Shown piece after piece: positions 4,531-5,019 of a DNA stretch of 5,019 nucleotides. The first letter of the stretch is position 1. Each line of letters starts with the position of its first letter. The notes under the pieces are model-generated. The model worked only from the letters and a program-made list of their open reading frames with translations, did not search any database and was not told where the DNA came from. Location: contig JAJTHA010000198.1 of NCBI GenBank assembly GCA_021299565.1, positions 1 through 5,019 of the forward strand. The letters run 5' to 3'. The position numbers and the translations under genes were made by a program. Source of the stretch: Candidatus Caenarcanales bacterium. Its GTDB lineage: Bacteria; Cyanobacteriota; Vampirovibrionia; LMEP-6097.

Positions 4531-5019
4531 ATTTGATAAATCCTATTTTCTCACCTTTGCTATTTGTGAGATCTAAACCAATGCCTTCTAATTCAATCCC
4601 AATAAGTGCTTGCGAGCAAGCTGCTTTGACTCTCTGAGAACCATCGAGAGTTTTGAGAACAACAACTTGAGCTAAATCCAAATCAGCAAATAGCATTAAT
4701 CCCTCTGCTCCGCCCTTGGCTAAATACTTAGAGGGATATTGAGCCATCAATAATGAATCAAAATATTTTTTGCCGGCAATAAGCATTGGATATCGATTCA
4801 TAGTTGCAATAATTTCTTGATAACTAGAATCTTGAATCATAGTTCTAAACATCAAAGCCATATCTTTAAGCTGCATATAAAAAGTTGGCACACCGCAACC
4901 ATCAATCGCTGTATCAAACTCTAGCTGCGGCATTAAACGCTTAATCTCACTCACTATAGCTTGCTGCAGTGGATGTTCTAATAAATGATAATCATGAACG
5001 CTCCAAGACTGCTGCTGAC
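4499..5019 (-). CDS. Asparaginase II-family protein (PF06089 type), C-terminal part (N-terminus outside window)
   Basis: About 172 C-terminal residues of a protein resembling the L-asparaginase II family (Rhizobium etli AnsA-like), whose members hydrolyse L-asparagine to aspartate and ammonia and are typically about 330 residues. The frame is open through the right edge; GTG 4954 lies inside conserved sequence and is not the start. Visible signatures are W-x4-Y-x4-HPLQ (visible residues 5-18), DGCGVPTF (39-46), MLIAGKKYFDSLLM (78-91), KGGAEGLML (101-109) and LKTLDGSQR (121-129). In the R. etli enzyme, cysteines and a lysine bind zinc beside Ser/Lys catalytic pairs; the Cys of DGCGVPTF is a likely zinc ligand, but the other motifs (the CSGKH region) are off the window. 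The C-terminal tail (TNSKGEKIGFIKSSVDKS) overlaps the neighbouring convergent gene. The family is clear, activity is not demonstrated. Confidence 0.88.
   Translation of the reverse strand, partial: QQQSWSVHDYHLLEHPLQQAIVSEIKRLMPQLEFDTAIDGCGVPTFYMQLKDMALMFRTMIQDSSYQEIIATMNRYPMLIAGKKYFDSLLMAQYPSKYLAKGGAEGLMLFADLDLAQVVVLKTLDGSQRVKAACSQALIGIELEGIGLDLTNSKGEKIGFIKSSVDKSLLDL
4518..4526 (+). other. Perfect DnaA-box sequence (TTATCCACA), probably incidental
   Basis: The nonamer TTATCCACA matches the consensus DnaA box exactly. It is single, with no further boxes found by reading both strands, and lies within two overlapping coding ends. It may be chance or a minor DnaA titration site; it is not an origin. 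Confidence 0.3.

Noticed and set aside
1..5019. Defence system, prophage, insertion sequence or CRISPR array
   Set aside because: No transposase, integrase, phage or Cas-like protein and no spaced direct repeats were seen; nearly all bases are accounted for by the listed genes.

Overview
This is an A+T-rich, tightly packed stretch of bacterial chromosome made mostly of housekeeping genes, with one unrecognised gene. L20 shares many residues with cyanobacterial L20, as I remember those proteins: an RGNV-RKR start, KKRDFR, SYSKLIG and NRKMLA. Together with the low GC this suggests a lineage near Cyanobacteria, for example Melainabacteria/Vampirovibrionia. That placement is an inference from memory, not from a search.

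Left block (1-2304, + strand): the C-terminal third of NAD+-dependent DNA ligase (ligA, entering from the left edge), a 114-residue HIT-family nucleotide hydrolase (HinT-like) and a complete Mur-ligase-like protein of the MurT/DUF1727 family. Gaps of 4 and 6 bases, with no recognisable ribosome-binding sites, suggest one coupled transcript. The usual MurT partner, the glutaminase GatD, does not follow, and the MurT here has lost the four-cysteine zinc ribbon.

Middle block (2308-2900, - strand): ribosomal protein genes rpmI (L35) then rplT (L20), transcribed toward murT and ending 3 bases from it. The usual upstream infC is absent. An extended -10 promoter lies so close to rpmI that its mRNA may be nearly leaderless.

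Intergenic control region (2901-3058): about 160 bases between divergent genes. Each side has the same 9-base extended -10 (TGCTACAAT), and the region holds several perfect inverted repeats, one of them overlapping the likely start of the rightward gene.

Right block (3059-5019): a 456-residue (or about 490-residue) protein of unknown function on the + strand, whose natural N-terminus seems disconnected by one base in an A-run. It overlaps by 32 bases the end of a convergent asparaginase II-family gene, which leaves through the right edge. I see no mobile elements, CRISPR, tRNA or rRNA. The best candidates for something new are the unknown protein with its odd start and palindrome-rich promoter, the zinc-ribbon-less orphan MurT, and the ligase-HIT gene pairing.
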